Assembly (NCBI RefSeq): GCF_003663945.1
Contig: NZ_RCCH01000001.1
Span: 524,402-588,401, forward strand
Direction of reading: 5' to 3'
Length of the DNA: 64,000 bases
Source: Lacinutrix venerupis
GTDB taxonomy: Bacteria; Bacteroidota; Bacteroidia; Flavobacteriales; Flavobacteriaceae
This document shows, in pieces, positions 51,773 through 60,854 of the stretch. Made by a program: the position numbers and the translations under genes. The notes under the pieces were generated by a model that did not search any database, was not told the origin of the DNA, and was given only the letters and a program-made list of their open reading frames with translations. Every line of letters begins with the position of its first letter. The first letter of the stretch is position 1.

Positions 51773-53329
51773 ATGAAACGTATTTTATTATTTATAACCT
51801 GTTTTTGTTTTTTATTACTTTGGAGTTCTTGTCGTAAAGATTTTGATTTCGAACCTAGTACAGGAAATCTCCAATTCTCTAAAGACACAGTCTATTTAGA
51901 CACCGTTTTTACAAATATTGGCTCAAGTACTTACAATTTAAAAGTTTATAATAGAAGTGATAATGATATATCAATACCATTTGTTGGGTTAGAGCGTGGT
52001 TCTCAATCTAGTTATAGATTAAATGTAGACGGAAACGCTGGACAAACATTTAATAATGTAGAAATACAAGCCAATGATAGCTTATTTGTTTTTATTGAAA
52101 CAACTATAGATATTGAAGACCAAGGCACCTTAAACAATGAATTTTTATATACCGATAAAATACTTTTTGATGCAGGAATAAATCAGCAAACCGTAGAACT
52201 TGTTACACTAGTTAAAGATGCTGTTTTTATTTATCCAGATCGCGATGATACTACAGAAGTAATTGAAACACTTACTCTAACAATAGACGGACAGCAAGTA
52301 GAAACAGATATTCAAGGCCGCGAATTATTAACTTCAGAACTAAATTTTACAAATCAAAAACCATACGTTATTTATGGATATGCCGCAGTTCCTAGTGGAG
52401 AAACACTAACGGTGGATGCAGGTGCAAGAATTCATTTTCATGCAAATTCTGGGCTTTTAGTTCAAGAAAATGCTTCACTTCAAGTAAATGGAGCATTAAG
52501 CACAGATCAAGAGCTTATGGAAAATGAAGTGGTTTTTGAAAGTGATAGATTAGAACCTGCATTTGCAGATGTTCCTGGCCAGTGGGGAACCATATGGCTT
52601 TTCGAAAATAGTGTAAACAATGTTATTAATCACGCTACTATAAAAAATGCAACCATAGGTATTGCAAGCGATGGAAATGCAAATAATGCTCAAGATAAAT
52701 TAACAATTACTAATTCTCAATTATATAATTTTAGCAATTTTGGAATTAGAGCTATAAACTCTTCTATTACAGCAGAAAATTTGGTAGTAAATAATGCAGG
52801 ACAATCTGCAGTTGCTTTAACTCTTGGTGGCAAATATAATTTTACACACACTACAATTGCTAATTATTGGAACAATAGTTTTAGGCAATTTCCTGCTCTT
52901 CTAGTTAATAATTTTATACAAGATGCAGACGGTACTACTTTTTTAGCAGATTTAATCGAATGTAATTTTAATAATTCTATTATTTATGGAAATGATAATC
53001 CAGAATTTATAATAGATGAAGTTCCTGATGCGGGTGTTGTTTTCAATTTTAAATTTACAAATTGTTTAGTTCGTTTTGAAGATTCTTCTAGTAGCCCAAC
53101 AGGTGACAACTATAATTTTTCTAATACTTCTAATTACGAAAATCTAATTCGTAATCAAGAGCCAGATTTTAAAAATCCTCTAAACAATGAGCTGCAAATT
53201 GGTGACAATTCGCAAGCTAATGCTCAAGGAAATACATTTTTTGCTTCGCAAGTACCACAAGATATTTTAGGAACAAACAGAACATCTTCGCCAGACTTAG
53301 GTGCTTATCAGCACTTTACTTTTGAGTAG
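51773..53329 (+). CDS. Lipoprotein with predicted beta-helix region
   Basis: 518 residues. The lipoprotein signal ends in WSSC followed by RKDFDFEPS. The N-terminal part (about 30-165) is a beta-sandwich (LQFSKDTVYLDTVFTNIGSSTYNLKVYNRS), reminiscent of ASPM/SPD-2-like domains. The C-terminal ~330 residues carry repeating short strands with N-x-x-I-x-N/A-T-I (HATIKNATIGIA, NSQLYNFSNFGIRAINS, NFNNSIIYGN), as in a right-handed parallel beta-helix. No catalytic motif was seen. It is possibly surface-exposed. A palindromic site precedes the gene. Confidence 0.8.
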   Translation: MKRILLFITCFCFLLLWSSCRKDFDFEPSTGNLQFSKDTVYLDTVFTNIGSSTYNLKVYNRSDNDISIPFVGLERGSQSSYRLNVDGNAGQTFNNVEIQANDSLFVFIETTIDIEDQGTLNNEFLYTDKILFDAGINQQTVELVTLVKDAVFIYPDRDDTTEVIETLTLTIDGQQVETDIQGRELLTSELNFTNQKPYVIYGYAAVPSGETLTVDAGARIHFHANSGLLVQENASLQVNGALSTDQELMENEVVFESDRLEPAFADVPGQWGTIWLFENSVNNVINHATIKNATIGIASDGNANNAQDKLTITNSQLYNFSNFGIRAINSSITAENLVVNNAGQSAVALTLGGKYNFTHTTIANYWNNSFRQFPALLVNNFIQDADGTTFLADLIECNFNNSIIYGNDNPEFIIDEVPDAGVVFNFKFTNCLVRFEDSSSSPTGDNYNFSNTSNYENLIRNQEPDFKNPLNNELQIGDNSQANAQGNTFFASQVPQDILGTNRTSSPDLGAYQHFTFE

Positions 53330-53342
53330 ATAATATTTTATT

Positions 53343-54035
53343 ATGAAATACATTACTCTAGTTTTACTTTTAAGTTTTTCGTTTTGTTTTGCACAAAAAA
53401 CGTATGAATTTGATACGTTATTAGAATATGAATGTAGATTTAATACTACCAAAAGCGATACTACAGTTACACAGTATTTATATACAAACTCAAAAGACAA
53501 TAGTTATTATATTTCTGTTAGAGATTATGATAGCTTACATTATTCTTTAAATTTTTATGCTTATAACAAATACCATTCACAAGTAAAAGTTATAAAAAGT
53601 AAACTATTTAAATCTGCCGAAATTGATATTTTAGATTGTGAAACTATACATAATTCAAGTTCTAAATATAAATTTAGAACAAAGGAATACGATTTTGTAA
53701 ACCTAAAGGATACTCTTGTAAATAACACATTAAATAAAACCTATAAATTATCGTATTTAAAAAGTAAAAAGAAAAAGAAAAGAAGAAAAATTGGTACAAT
53801 TCAATATATTATTAAACCTAATACAGAGTACCATTTACCTGTTTTATATCATATAACAGCCTATAATGAATGGGATAAAGAAAGAAATATACCAAACGGA
53901 ATATTTAAAGAGTACATTTTTTATAATTATAACGATGAAATTACAAATCACTATAAACTTAAAGAAATAAAACATACAGCAGTTAAACTGAATGTTACAA
54001 AACCTTGTCCTCCAACAATGACTATTCAAAGGTAA
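53343..54035 (+). CDS. Secreted protein of unknown function
   Basis: 230 residues. A signal peptide (about 1-18, LLLSFSFCFAQ) is followed by a Tyr/Lys/Asn-rich beta-strand protein (YEFDTLLEYECRFNTTK...), with a basic patch KSKKKKKRRKIG at about 140-150. It has a C-terminal LKEIKHTAVKLNVTKPCPP. No family was recognised. It begins 13 bases after the lipoprotein gene and ends at a terminator, so the two form an operon. Confidence 0.65.
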   Translation: MKYITLVLLLSFSFCFAQKTYEFDTLLEYECRFNTTKSDTTVTQYLYTNSKDNSYYISVRDYDSLHYSLNFYAYNKYHSQVKVIKSKLFKSAEIDILDCETIHNSSSKYKFRTKEYDFVNLKDTLVNNTLNKTYKLSYLKSKKKKKRRKIGTIQYIIKPNTEYHLPVLYHITAYNEWDKERNIPNGIFKEYIFYNYNDEITNHYKLKEIKHTAVKLNVTKPCPPTMTIQR

Positions 54036-54039
54036 AATA

Positions 54040-54072
54040 AAAAAAATCCCACTCAACAGAATGGGATTTTTT
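54040..54072. terminator. Bidirectional intrinsic terminator
   Basis: Stem AAAAATCCCA / TGGGATTTTT with a CTCAACAGAA loop, between the secreted protein (+) and glyA (-). Confidence 0.88.
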
Positions 54073-54094
54073 GTATTAGATAATTAGAGTGCTA

Positions 54095-55369
54095 TTACAT
54101 TTTAAACAATGGTAAATCACTCATCATCGCATTTACTTTTATAGCTACTTCGTCAAGTACATCTTCGTTATCGTAGTTATTTATTACTTCGTCAATTAAA
54201 TCTACAATAGCTCCCATTTCATCTTCTTTTAAACCACGTGTTGTAATTGCAGCAGTTCCAATTCTAATTCCAGAAGTTACAAATGGCGACTTATCGTCAA
54301 ATGGTACCATATTTTTATTTACAGTAATATCTGCCTTTACTAAAGCTTGTTCAGCATCTTTTCCTGTAATATTTTTATTTCTTAAATCTATAAGCATCAT
54401 GTGGTTATCTGTACCACCAGAAATAATATTGTAATCTTTAGCTACTAATGCTTGTGCCATAGCCGCAGCATTCTTTTTAACTTGCAGCATATAATGCATA
54501 AACTCATCTGTTAATGCTTCACCAAAAGCAATTGCTTTGGCTGCTATAATATGTTCTAAAGGTCCACCTTGATTTCCAGGAAAAACTCCAGAATCTAATA
54601 AAGAAGACATCATTCTAAGTTTTCCATTTTTCAACTTAATTCCAAAAGGATTTTCAAAATCTTTTCCCATTAAAATCATTCCACCTCTTGGTCCACGTAA
54701 TGTTTTATGTGTTGTTGTAGTTACAATATGGCAATGTGGAATAGGATCATTTAAAATACCTTTTGCAATTAAACCTGCAGGATGAGAAACATCTGCTAAT
54801 AATATGGCGTTTACACTATCTGCAATAGCACGAAAACGTTTAAAATCTATATCTCTAGAATACGCTGAAGCTCCAGCAATAATTAATTGTGGCTTTTCAC
54901 GTGTTGCTATTTCTTGAATTTTATCGTAGTTTAAAACACCTGTTGCCTCTTCTACTCCATAAAATACGGGATTATATAATTTACCCGAAAAATTAACAGG
55001 AGAACCATGTGTTAAGTGCCCACCATGAGATAAATCGAAACCAAGAATTTTATCTCCTGGCTTTAAACACGCGTGGTAAACTGCTGTGTTAGCCTGACTT
55101 CCCGAGTGTGGTTGTACATTTGCATAAGCAGCACCAAATAATGTTTTTGCGCGGTCTATTGCAATTTGTTCTACTTCATCTACTACTTCACATCCTCCAT
55201 AATAGCGCTTTCCAGGATAACCTTCAGCATATTTATTAGTTAAAACAGAACCTGCAGCTTCCATAACCTGGTCGCTAACAAAATTTTCTGATGCAATTAA
55301 TTCTAAACCATGTAATTGGCGTTCTTTTTCGGCTTGTATTAACTCAAATATTTGTTCGTCGCGTTGCAT
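54095..55369 (-). CDS. glyA: Serine hydroxymethyltransferase
   Basis: 424 residues, full length. PLP fold type I with the Schiff-base Lys in the motif [15 protein letters not shown], substrate-pocket YPGKRYYGG and HGGHLTHG. It converts serine + THF to glycine + methylene-THF, feeding one-carbon and purine metabolism. It is divergent from a fumarylacetoacetase gene, with a Bacteroidota-type promoter upstream (TTG ... TATTTTTG at 55396-55428 on the minus strand). Confidence 0.97.
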   Translation of the reverse strand: MQRDEQIFELIQAEKERQLHGLELIASENFVSDQVMEAAGSVLTNKYAEGYPGKRYYGGCEVVDEVEQIAIDRAKTLFGAAYANVQPHSGSQANTAVYHACLKPGDKILGFDLSHGGHLTHGSPVNFSGKLYNPVFYGVEEATGVLNYDKIQEIATREKPQLIIAGASAYSRDIDFKRFRAIADSVNAILLADVSHPAGLIAKGILNDPIPHCHIVTTTTHKTLRGPRGGMILMGKDFENPFGIKLKNGKLRMMSSLLDSGVFPGNQGGPLEHIIAAKAIAFGEALTDEFMHYMLQVKKNAAAMAQALVAKDYNIISGGTDNHMMLIDLRNKNITGKDAEQALVKADITVNKNMVPFDDKSPFVTSGIRIGTAAITTRGLKEDEMGAIVDLIDEVINNYDNEDVLDEVAIKVNAMMSDLPLFKM

Positions 55370-55395
55370 AAATTGGTGTTATTGTTAAATATGTC

Positions 55396-55428
55396 CAAAA
55401 ATAGTAAATAGATTAGTATTAAAATCAA
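55396..55428 (-). promoter_or_regulatory. Promoter of glyA
   Basis: Minus strand: TTG (55426-55428), 22 nt, TATTTTTG (55396-55403), 26 bases before the ATG. Confidence 0.6.
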
Positions 55429-55482
55429 AAATTATGTAGGTTTGGTATAGAATTTATAAACAACAAATCAACAATTTTATAT

Positions 55483-56772
55483 ATGCCATTATCAGCCAAT
55501 AATCCAGACAGAAAATCGTGGTTGCACGTCGATAAAAATTCAGACTTTCCAATTCAAAATATTCCGTTTGGAGTTTTTTTAACTAGAGACGATATTATTA
55601 CTATAGGAACTAGAATTGGAGACACTGCTATAGACTTAGGCGCTTTACACCAATTAGGCTATTTTGAAGGCATTCCATTAACCGATGATATTTTTCTTCA
55701 AGATACTTTAAACGATTTTATTGCAGACGGACGTAAAACATGGCGCTTAGTTCGTAATAGAATAGCACAAATTTTTGACATTGAAAATGATGAGCTAAAA
55801 GGAAATACAAAACATAAAGAAACTGTTTTATTTCGTTTAGACGAAATCGAAATGCAATTACCAGTACAAATTGGTGATTATACAGATTTTTATTCTAGTA
55901 TAGAACATGCAACAAATGTTGGTACTATGTTTAGAGATCCTGATAATGCTTTGTTACCTAACTGGCTTCATATTCCGGTAGGTTATCACGGTAGAAGTTC
56001 TTCTATTATTCCTTCTGGAATTCCAGTACATAGACCACAAGGTCAAACTTTACCAGCTGGTGCTACAGAACCTGTTTATGGACCAAGTAAACTTGTAGAT
56101 TTCGAATTAGAAATGGCTTTTATTACTACAGATGCTAACGATTTAGGAGAACCTATTCCTATTGAAGAAGCCGAAGAGTACATTTTTGGATTAGTATTAT
56201 TTAACGATTGGTCTGCAAGAGATATACAAAAATGGGAATATGTACCATTAGGACCATTTTTAGCAAAAAGTTTTGCATCGTCAATCTCACCATGGATTGT
56301 AACATTAGACGCTTTAGAGCCTTATCGTGTTGAGGGTCCAAAACCTTTAAAAAAGCAATTAGACTATTTAAAACAAAAAGGTAAAAAGAGCTTCGATATT
56401 AATTTAGAAGTATCAATACAACCAGAAAAAGCTAAAGAAACTGTTATAAGTCGTTCAAACTTTAAATATATGTATTGGAGTATGGCGCAACAATTAACAC
56501 ACCATACCATAAACGGTTGCCCAATAAACTCTGGAGACATGATGGGAAGTGGTACTATTTCTGGTCCAACACCAGACACTTACGGCTCTATGCTAGAACT
56601 ATCTTGGAGAGGCGAAAAACCTGTAAAATTAAATAACGGAACCGAAAGAAAGTTTATTAATGATAACGATACTGTAATTATGCGTGGTTATTGCGAAAAA
56701 GATGGTACTCGAATTGGTTTTGGAGAAGTTTCTACAAAATTATTACCAGTATTTAATTCTAAAAAGAAATAA
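55483..56772 (+). CDS. fahA: Fumarylacetoacetase
   Basis: 429 residues, full length. The FAA hydrolase fold shows DYTDFYSSIEHATNVG (Asp metal ligand and catalytic His region), GYHGRSSS, DFELEMAFI (the two metal-binding Glu) and FNDWSARDIQKWEYVPLGPFLAKSF. It performs the last step of phenylalanine/tyrosine degradation: fumarylacetoacetate to fumarate + acetoacetate. The other tyrosine-degradation genes are not in this window. It is monocistronic with a terminator. Confidence 0.95.
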   Translation: MPLSANNPDRKSWLHVDKNSDFPIQNIPFGVFLTRDDIITIGTRIGDTAIDLGALHQLGYFEGIPLTDDIFLQDTLNDFIADGRKTWRLVRNRIAQIFDIENDELKGNTKHKETVLFRLDEIEMQLPVQIGDYTDFYSSIEHATNVGTMFRDPDNALLPNWLHIPVGYHGRSSSIIPSGIPVHRPQGQTLPAGATEPVYGPSKLVDFELEMAFITTDANDLGEPIPIEEAEEYIFGLVLFNDWSARDIQKWEYVPLGPFLAKSFASSISPWIVTLDALEPYRVEGPKPLKKQLDYLKQKGKKSFDINLEVSIQPEKAKETVISRSNFKYMYWSMAQQLTHHTINGCPINSGDMMGSGTISGPTPDTYGSMLELSWRGEKPVKLNNGTERKFINDNDTVIMRGYCEKDGTRIGFGEVSTKLLPVFNSKKK

Positions 56773-56792
56773 AACACAAATTATATATTTTT

Positions 56793-56831
56793 AAAAAGCC
56801 TTTAAACACTTAGTGTTTAAAGGCTTTTTTT
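56793..56831. terminator. Intrinsic terminator of fahA
   Basis: Long perfect stem AAAAAGCCTTTAAACACT / AGTGTTTAAAGGCTTTTT, reading the TA in the loop, followed by Ts. Confidence 0.92.
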
Positions 56832-56888
56832 AGTTTGGCACATAAATTGATTTTATACTTATAGTATAAACCAATAAAAACCGAACAG

Positions 56889-58070
56889 ATGAAAAACTTT
56901 ACACTATTAACAGTACTTCTTCTAGTACTAACATCTTGTGTTGGAAGAAAACAAATTGAAAAGCAATTACATTCTGGAAATTACGACCAGGCTATTAGTA
57001 ACGCACTTAAAAAGTTAGAAAACAATAAAGATAAAAAGCGTAAGCAAGACTATATTGTTATGCTACAAGATGCATACTATAAAGTTGTAGAGGAAAATCA
57101 TAACACCATCAATCATTTAAAAAAAGATGGTAATCCAAAATTATACGAATCGGTTTTTAATATCTATTTAGATTTGGAAGACAGACAAAGAGCTATAAAA
57201 GCTGTAATGCCTTTACAAATAGATGGCAAAATCTTGAATTTAGATTTTAAAAATTATACAAATGAAATAGTTGAATACAAGAATAAAGTATCTGAATACA
57301 AATACAACACTGCTGTTACTTTAATGCAAAGTGATGAAAAGTTAAAAAACAGAGTAGCTTTTGAAACATTAAAATATATTGAAAGTATAAACGCAAATTA
57401 TAAAGATGTAAGACAACTTATGGAAGTTGCACATCATCAAGGAACGGATTATGTTATAGTAAATATTGAAAATAAAACACACCAAATAATACCAACTCGT
57501 TTAGAAAATGATTTATTAAACTTTAATACCTATGGATTAAACGATTTTTGGACTGTTTATCATACTAATGCAAATCAAAACATAGATTACGATTATGCAA
57601 TGGCTTTACAATTAGAAAGAATAAATGTATCTCCAGAACGTATTACAGAAAAACAAGTTATTAGAAAAAAGAACATAGTTGATGGTTGGGAATATGTTTT
57701 AGACAGCAATGGAAATGTAGTAAAAGATAGTCTTGGTAACGATGTTAAACAAGACAAAATAATTACGGCAAAGGCTAGATTCAATGAGTTTAATCAATTT
57801 AAATCTACTCAAGTAATAGCAAGAGTTGTTTATAGTGATATTAAGCAAAATCATGTTTTAGAAAATTTTCCAATAGATAGCGAGTTTGTTTTCGATAATT
57901 TGTATGCTACAGTTAAAGGAGACAAAAGAGCCTTAACTACTAATGATTTAAATATTTTAAAAAATAGAAGACTTCGTTTTCCAAGTAACGAACAAATGGT
58001 TTACGATACTGCTGAAGACCTAAAACTCAAACTCAAAAATATTATAACGAGATATAGTTTTAGAAGTTAA
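56889..58070 (+). CDS. Lipoprotein of unknown function, helical repeat-like
   Basis: 393 residues. The lipoprotein signal ends in LTSC (Cys 17). The N-terminal ~150 residues are helical and charged with a TPR-like outline (QLHSGNYDQAISNALKKLENN; YDLEDRQRAIKA). The C-terminal ~200 residues alternate beta and helical parts (DYVIVNIENKTHQIIPTRL, YDYAMALQLERINV). This protein type is common in Flavobacteriaceae but has no function assigned. It is flanked by terminators on both sides, so it is monocistronic. Confidence 0.7.
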   Translation: MKNFTLLTVLLLVLTSCVGRKQIEKQLHSGNYDQAISNALKKLENNKDKKRKQDYIVMLQDAYYKVVEENHNTINHLKKDGNPKLYESVFNIYLDLEDRQRAIKAVMPLQIDGKILNLDFKNYTNEIVEYKNKVSEYKYNTAVTLMQSDEKLKNRVAFETLKYIESINANYKDVRQLMEVAHHQGTDYVIVNIENKTHQIIPTRLENDLLNFNTYGLNDFWTVYHTNANQNIDYDYAMALQLERINVSPERITEKQVIRKKNIVDGWEYVLDSNGNVVKDSLGNDVKQDKIITAKARFNEFNQFKSTQVIARVVYSDIKQNHVLENFPIDSEFVFDNLYATVKGDKRALTTNDLNILKNRRLRFPSNEQMVYDTAEDLKLKLKNIITRYSFRS

Positions 58071-58075
58071 TAGAG

Positions 58076-58104
58076 AAAAACTCCCAAAGTGATTTGGGAG
58101 TTTT
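58076..58104 (+). terminator. Intrinsic terminator of the 393-aa lipoprotein gene
   Basis: Stem AAAACTCCCAAA / TTTGGGAGTTTT with a GTGA loop. Confidence 0.88.
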
Positions 58105-58198
58105 ATACGATGTTAATTAAATGTTAAAATCATCTTTACAAACTTGATCTTAAATTAAATTAAATTAATGTTCTATTAATCTAAAATAAAACAGAAAA

Positions 58199-58699
58199 AT
58201 GAAAACAAAATTAACAATTACTTTAGCCTCATTATGCTTACTTCTTTGTCTATTTAATTGTTCTTCTAATAAAGAAAAAGATGCAAACGAAAATATTACA
58301 ACATTAAATAAGGATGAATTAAAAATTGAAAAAGACAAGGACTTAATTAGTTATGGTGCTAATTTACGTAGCAAAATTTTAAAATCTGATGTTTTTAAAG
58401 ATTTAAACAATATTAAAGATTTTGAAATAAAATATGTGGAGCTTTATAAATCAGACTATTTATACGGCAAAGCATTAGATGCCGATGGAAATCATGTTGT
58501 ATTTAGAAAACAAATAGAAATAATTAAATCTAAAGATGGTTCTCAAGTATTAAAATTAAAACCTGGCGGAGAAAAATGTACTGGAGTAAACTGCTCTAAA
58601 TGTGCTTTCGCTACAAATGGAGGCTGTGATTGTAGTCTTGCTGGAGATCCACAAAGTGCTTCCTATTGTAACCATACAATTGAAGACCCAGAAGAATAA
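58199..58699 (+). CDS. Lipoprotein with Cys-rich C-terminal domain
   Basis: 166 residues. The lipoprotein signal ends in LFNC, followed by SSNKEKDANEN. A helical, Lys-rich middle (about 40-115) leads to a compact C-terminal segment with six cysteines in ~35 residues: C-x4-C-x2-C-x7-C-x-C-x11-C, then HTIEDPEE. The spacing suggests either a small disulphide knot or a metal-binding knuckle; no known family comes to mind. It is monocistronic, between two terminators. Confidence 0.65.
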   Translation: MKTKLTITLASLCLLLCLFNCSSNKEKDANENITTLNKDELKIEKDKDLISYGANLRSKILKSDVFKDLNNIKDFEIKYVELYKSDYLYGKALDADGNHVVFRKQIEIIKSKDGSQVLKLKPGGEKCTGVNCSKCAFATNGGCDCSLAGDPQSASYCNHTIEDPEE

Positions 58700-58762
58700 T
58701 ATTCAAAAAACAACAGAGTTAAGCACCACTAACATCTAAAATATAACTTTCAACGTATATAT

Positions 58763-58791
58763 AAAAGCTTCACTTATTGTGAGGCTTTTGT
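58763..58791 (+). terminator. Intrinsic terminator of the Cys-rich lipoprotein gene
   Basis: Stem AAAAGCTTCAC / GTGAGGCTTTT with a TTATT loop and one G-T wobble. Confidence 0.75.
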
Positions 58792-58826
58792 AGTATTATA
58801 ATACGCTGTAACTAAACAATATTATT

Positions 58827-58834
58827 TACTTTTG
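58827..58834 (+). promoter_or_regulatory. -7 box of the coiled-coil membrane protein gene
   Basis: TACTTTTG matches TAnnTTTG 28 bases before the ATG at 58862. It overlaps the TTG (58832) that would otherwise look like a start codon. Confidence 0.6.
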
Positions 58835-58861
58835 CAGCACAAAACAATCAACATTAAAAAA

Positions 58862-59491
58862 ATGAATTTTACTAAAGCAATCTTTCTTTTATTATTAGCC
58901 TTATTTACCATACAAATTCAAGCACAAACAGAAACTACAGATGCAGATGATAAATTATCGTTAGATAGTGGTTCTATAGAAAATCAATTTGAATATTTAA
59001 CAAAAAAATCTAACGGTTGGACAGATCCACGTGGGCAACGTTATGAGGTTATAAAAGTACAATGGATAGAAAAAATAAAAAGTAACACTTTAGACTCCTT
59101 AAAAGCCGTACACAAATCTCTTAACGATACTAAAGCCATTGTTACAAAGCAAAATGATGAGATTTCTAAATTAAAAACAAGCTTAACTTCTACTCAAGAT
59201 ACTTTACAGCAAACAAATACAGAAAAAGATAGCATGTCTCTTTTTGGAATCCAAATGAGTAAAGGTGGCTACAATACATTAATGTGGTCTATTATTGCAG
59301 GATTATTAGCCTTAGCTCTATTTTTTATGTATCGTTTTAAAAATAGCAATGCTATAACTAAAGATGCTCAAAAATCTTTAGCAGAAACCGAAGAAGAGTT
59401 TGAAGAGCACAGACGTGTTGCCTTAGAACGCGAACAAAAAGTAAGAAGACAATTGCAAGATGAAATTAATAAGCATAAAAATTCTATTTAA
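58862..59491 (+). CDS. Exported coiled-coil single-helix membrane protein beside trmD
   Basis: 209 residues from ATG 58862. The frame also contains a TTG at 58832, but that lies in the promoter. A signal peptide (about 1-23, ...IQAQ) precedes a coiled coil (about 70-125), a second helix in the membrane (about 141-161, TLMWSIIAGLLALALFFMYRF) and a charged cytoplasmic coiled coil (EETEEEFEEHRR...). It carries no methyltransferase motif, although database entries for such neighbours of trmD sometimes bear that name. The function is unknown. It ends at a terminator. Confidence 0.75.
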   Translation: MNFTKAIFLLLLALFTIQIQAQTETTDADDKLSLDSGSIENQFEYLTKKSNGWTDPRGQRYEVIKVQWIEKIKSNTLDSLKAVHKSLNDTKAIVTKQNDEISKLKTSLTSTQDTLQQTNTEKDSMSLFGIQMSKGGYNTLMWSIIAGLLALALFFMYRFKNSNAITKDAQKSLAETEEEFEEHRRVALEREQKVRRQLQDEINKHKNSI

Positions 59492-59516
59492 AATAAGCTT
59501 ATTTTAAATTAGCATT

Positions 59517-59550
59517 TAAAAGTCTGTAACTCCGGTAACAGACTTTTTTT
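59517..59550 (+). terminator. Intrinsic terminator of the coiled-coil protein gene
   Basis: Stem AAAAGTCTGT / ACAGACTTTT with an inner pairing and a T-run. Confidence 0.88.
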
Positions 59551-59615
59551 TTATTGAAAATTTAAATTTATACTAACGGTACGAATAAACATTTATATCT
59601 TAAAAACATTTAAAT

Positions 59616-59623
59616 TATCTTTG
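59616..59623 (+). promoter_or_regulatory. -7 box of trmD
   Basis: TATCTTTG matches TAnnTTTG and ends 19 bases before the ATG at 59643. Confidence 0.55.
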
Positions 59624-59642
59624 CAAACCTATACAAAGCATA

Positions 59643-60320
59643 ATGAGAATAGATATAATAACCGTTTTACCAGAATTAATTAAAAGTCCATTTGAAGCTT
59701 CAATATTAAAACGAGCAATAGACGCTAATTTAGTATCGGTACACTTTCATAATTTACGAGATTATACTACAGACAATTATAAATCTATAGACGACACACA
59801 ATTTGGTGGCGGTGCAGGTATGGTAATGACTTGCGAACCTATAGACAAATGTATTTCTGCATTAAAAGCAGAACGTAGTTACGATGAGATTATATATATG
59901 ACGCCAGATGGTAAAACCTTAAATCAAGGTATTGCAAATACATTATCATTAAAAGAAAATATCATTATTCTTTGTGGCCATTATAAAGGTGTAGACCAAC
60001 GTGTTAGAGACATGTTTGTAACCAAAGAAATCTCTATTGGAGATTATGTTTTATCTGGTGGAGAATTAGGAGCCGCAGTACTGTGTGATGCTGTTATTAG
60101 ACTTATACCTGGCGTTTTAGGTAACGAAACTTCTGCGCTTACAGATAGTTTTCAAGATAATTTATTAGCACCTCCAATTTACACAAAACCAAGAGACTAC
60201 AAAGGACACAAAGTCCCAGAAGTTCTTTTTAGCGGTCATGCTGCAAATATAGAAAAGTGGAGAGAAGAACAAGCTTATAAAAGAACTCAAGAACGCAGAC
60301 CAGATTTGCTAGACGACTAA
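59643..60320 (+). CDS. trmD: tRNA (guanine37-N1)-methyltransferase
   Basis: 225 residues, full length. It starts [22 protein letters not shown] knot motifs [36 protein letters not shown] and [14 protein letters not shown] are present. TrmD methylates G37 next to the anticodon to prevent frameshifting. Here it heads a run with a GyrI-like protein and gamma-glutamyltransferase, not the usual rpsP-rimM-rplS context. Confidence 0.97.
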   Translation: MRIDIITVLPELIKSPFEASILKRAIDANLVSVHFHNLRDYTTDNYKSIDDTQFGGGAGMVMTCEPIDKCISALKAERSYDEIIYMTPDGKTLNQGIANTLSLKENIIILCGHYKGVDQRVRDMFVTKEISIGDYVLSGGELGAAVLCDAVIRLIPGVLGNETSALTDSFQDNLLAPPIYTKPRDYKGHKVPEVLFSGHAANIEKWREEQAYKRTQERRPDLLDD

Positions 60321-60342
60321 TATTTAAAACAAACTATTTATT

Positions 60343-60828
60343 TTGAATCAAATACCAGAAATTGTCACTCTAGAAAACAAAAAATTAGTTGGCCATAACA
60401 TTACCATGTCTTTGGTAGACAACAAAACATTTCAGCTTTTCTCTGGTTTTATGCCTCAAAAAAAAGAGATTCAAAATGCTATTTCCTCAGATATATTCGA
60501 AGTATTAATTTATAACGATACTTATTTTAAAAATTTCAACCCAACAAACACCTTTGTAAAATGGGCAACGGTTGAAGTTGAAAGTAACAAAACACTACCT
60601 AAAGGCATGAGTTCTTTCAACCTTGAGTCTGGTGTATATGCTGTATTTAAATACAAAGGGCTACCACAAAATTTTGGAGCATTTATGTCAGGTATTTTCT
60701 CAAATTGGTTACCACAATCCAAATATAAATTAGATAATAGACCACATTTTAATTTATTAGGAGAAAAAGCCAAACGTAACAGTCCAGATTCCGAAGAAAC
60801 TGTATGGATTCCTATTACGCTTAAATAG
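60343..60828 (+). CDS. GyrI-like effector-binding-domain protein
   Basis: 161 residues from a TTG start. The GyrI/AraC effector-binding fold shows KLVGHNITMSL, FEVLIYND, ESGVYAVFKYKG and a C-terminal VWIPI motif. Such domains bind hydrophobic small molecules; stand-alone forms have been linked to gyrase inhibition or small-molecule hydrolysis. There is no DNA-binding domain. It lies 22 bases after trmD and 26 before ggt. Confidence 0.85.
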   Translation: MNQIPEIVTLENKKLVGHNITMSLVDNKTFQLFSGFMPQKKEIQNAISSDIFEVLIYNDTYFKNFNPTNTFVKWATVEVESNKTLPKGMSSFNLESGVYAVFKYKGLPQNFGAFMSGIFSNWLPQSKYKLDNRPHFNLLGEKAKRNSPDSEETVWIPITLK

Positions 60829-60854
60829 TTTAAAATAAAAACACCATAAATCTC

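Noticed and set aside
58862..59491. tRNA methyltransferase based on trmD neighbourhood
   Set aside because: The protein has a signal peptide, coiled coils and a membrane helix and no SPOUT or Rossmann motif; the trmD gene itself is separate at 59643.
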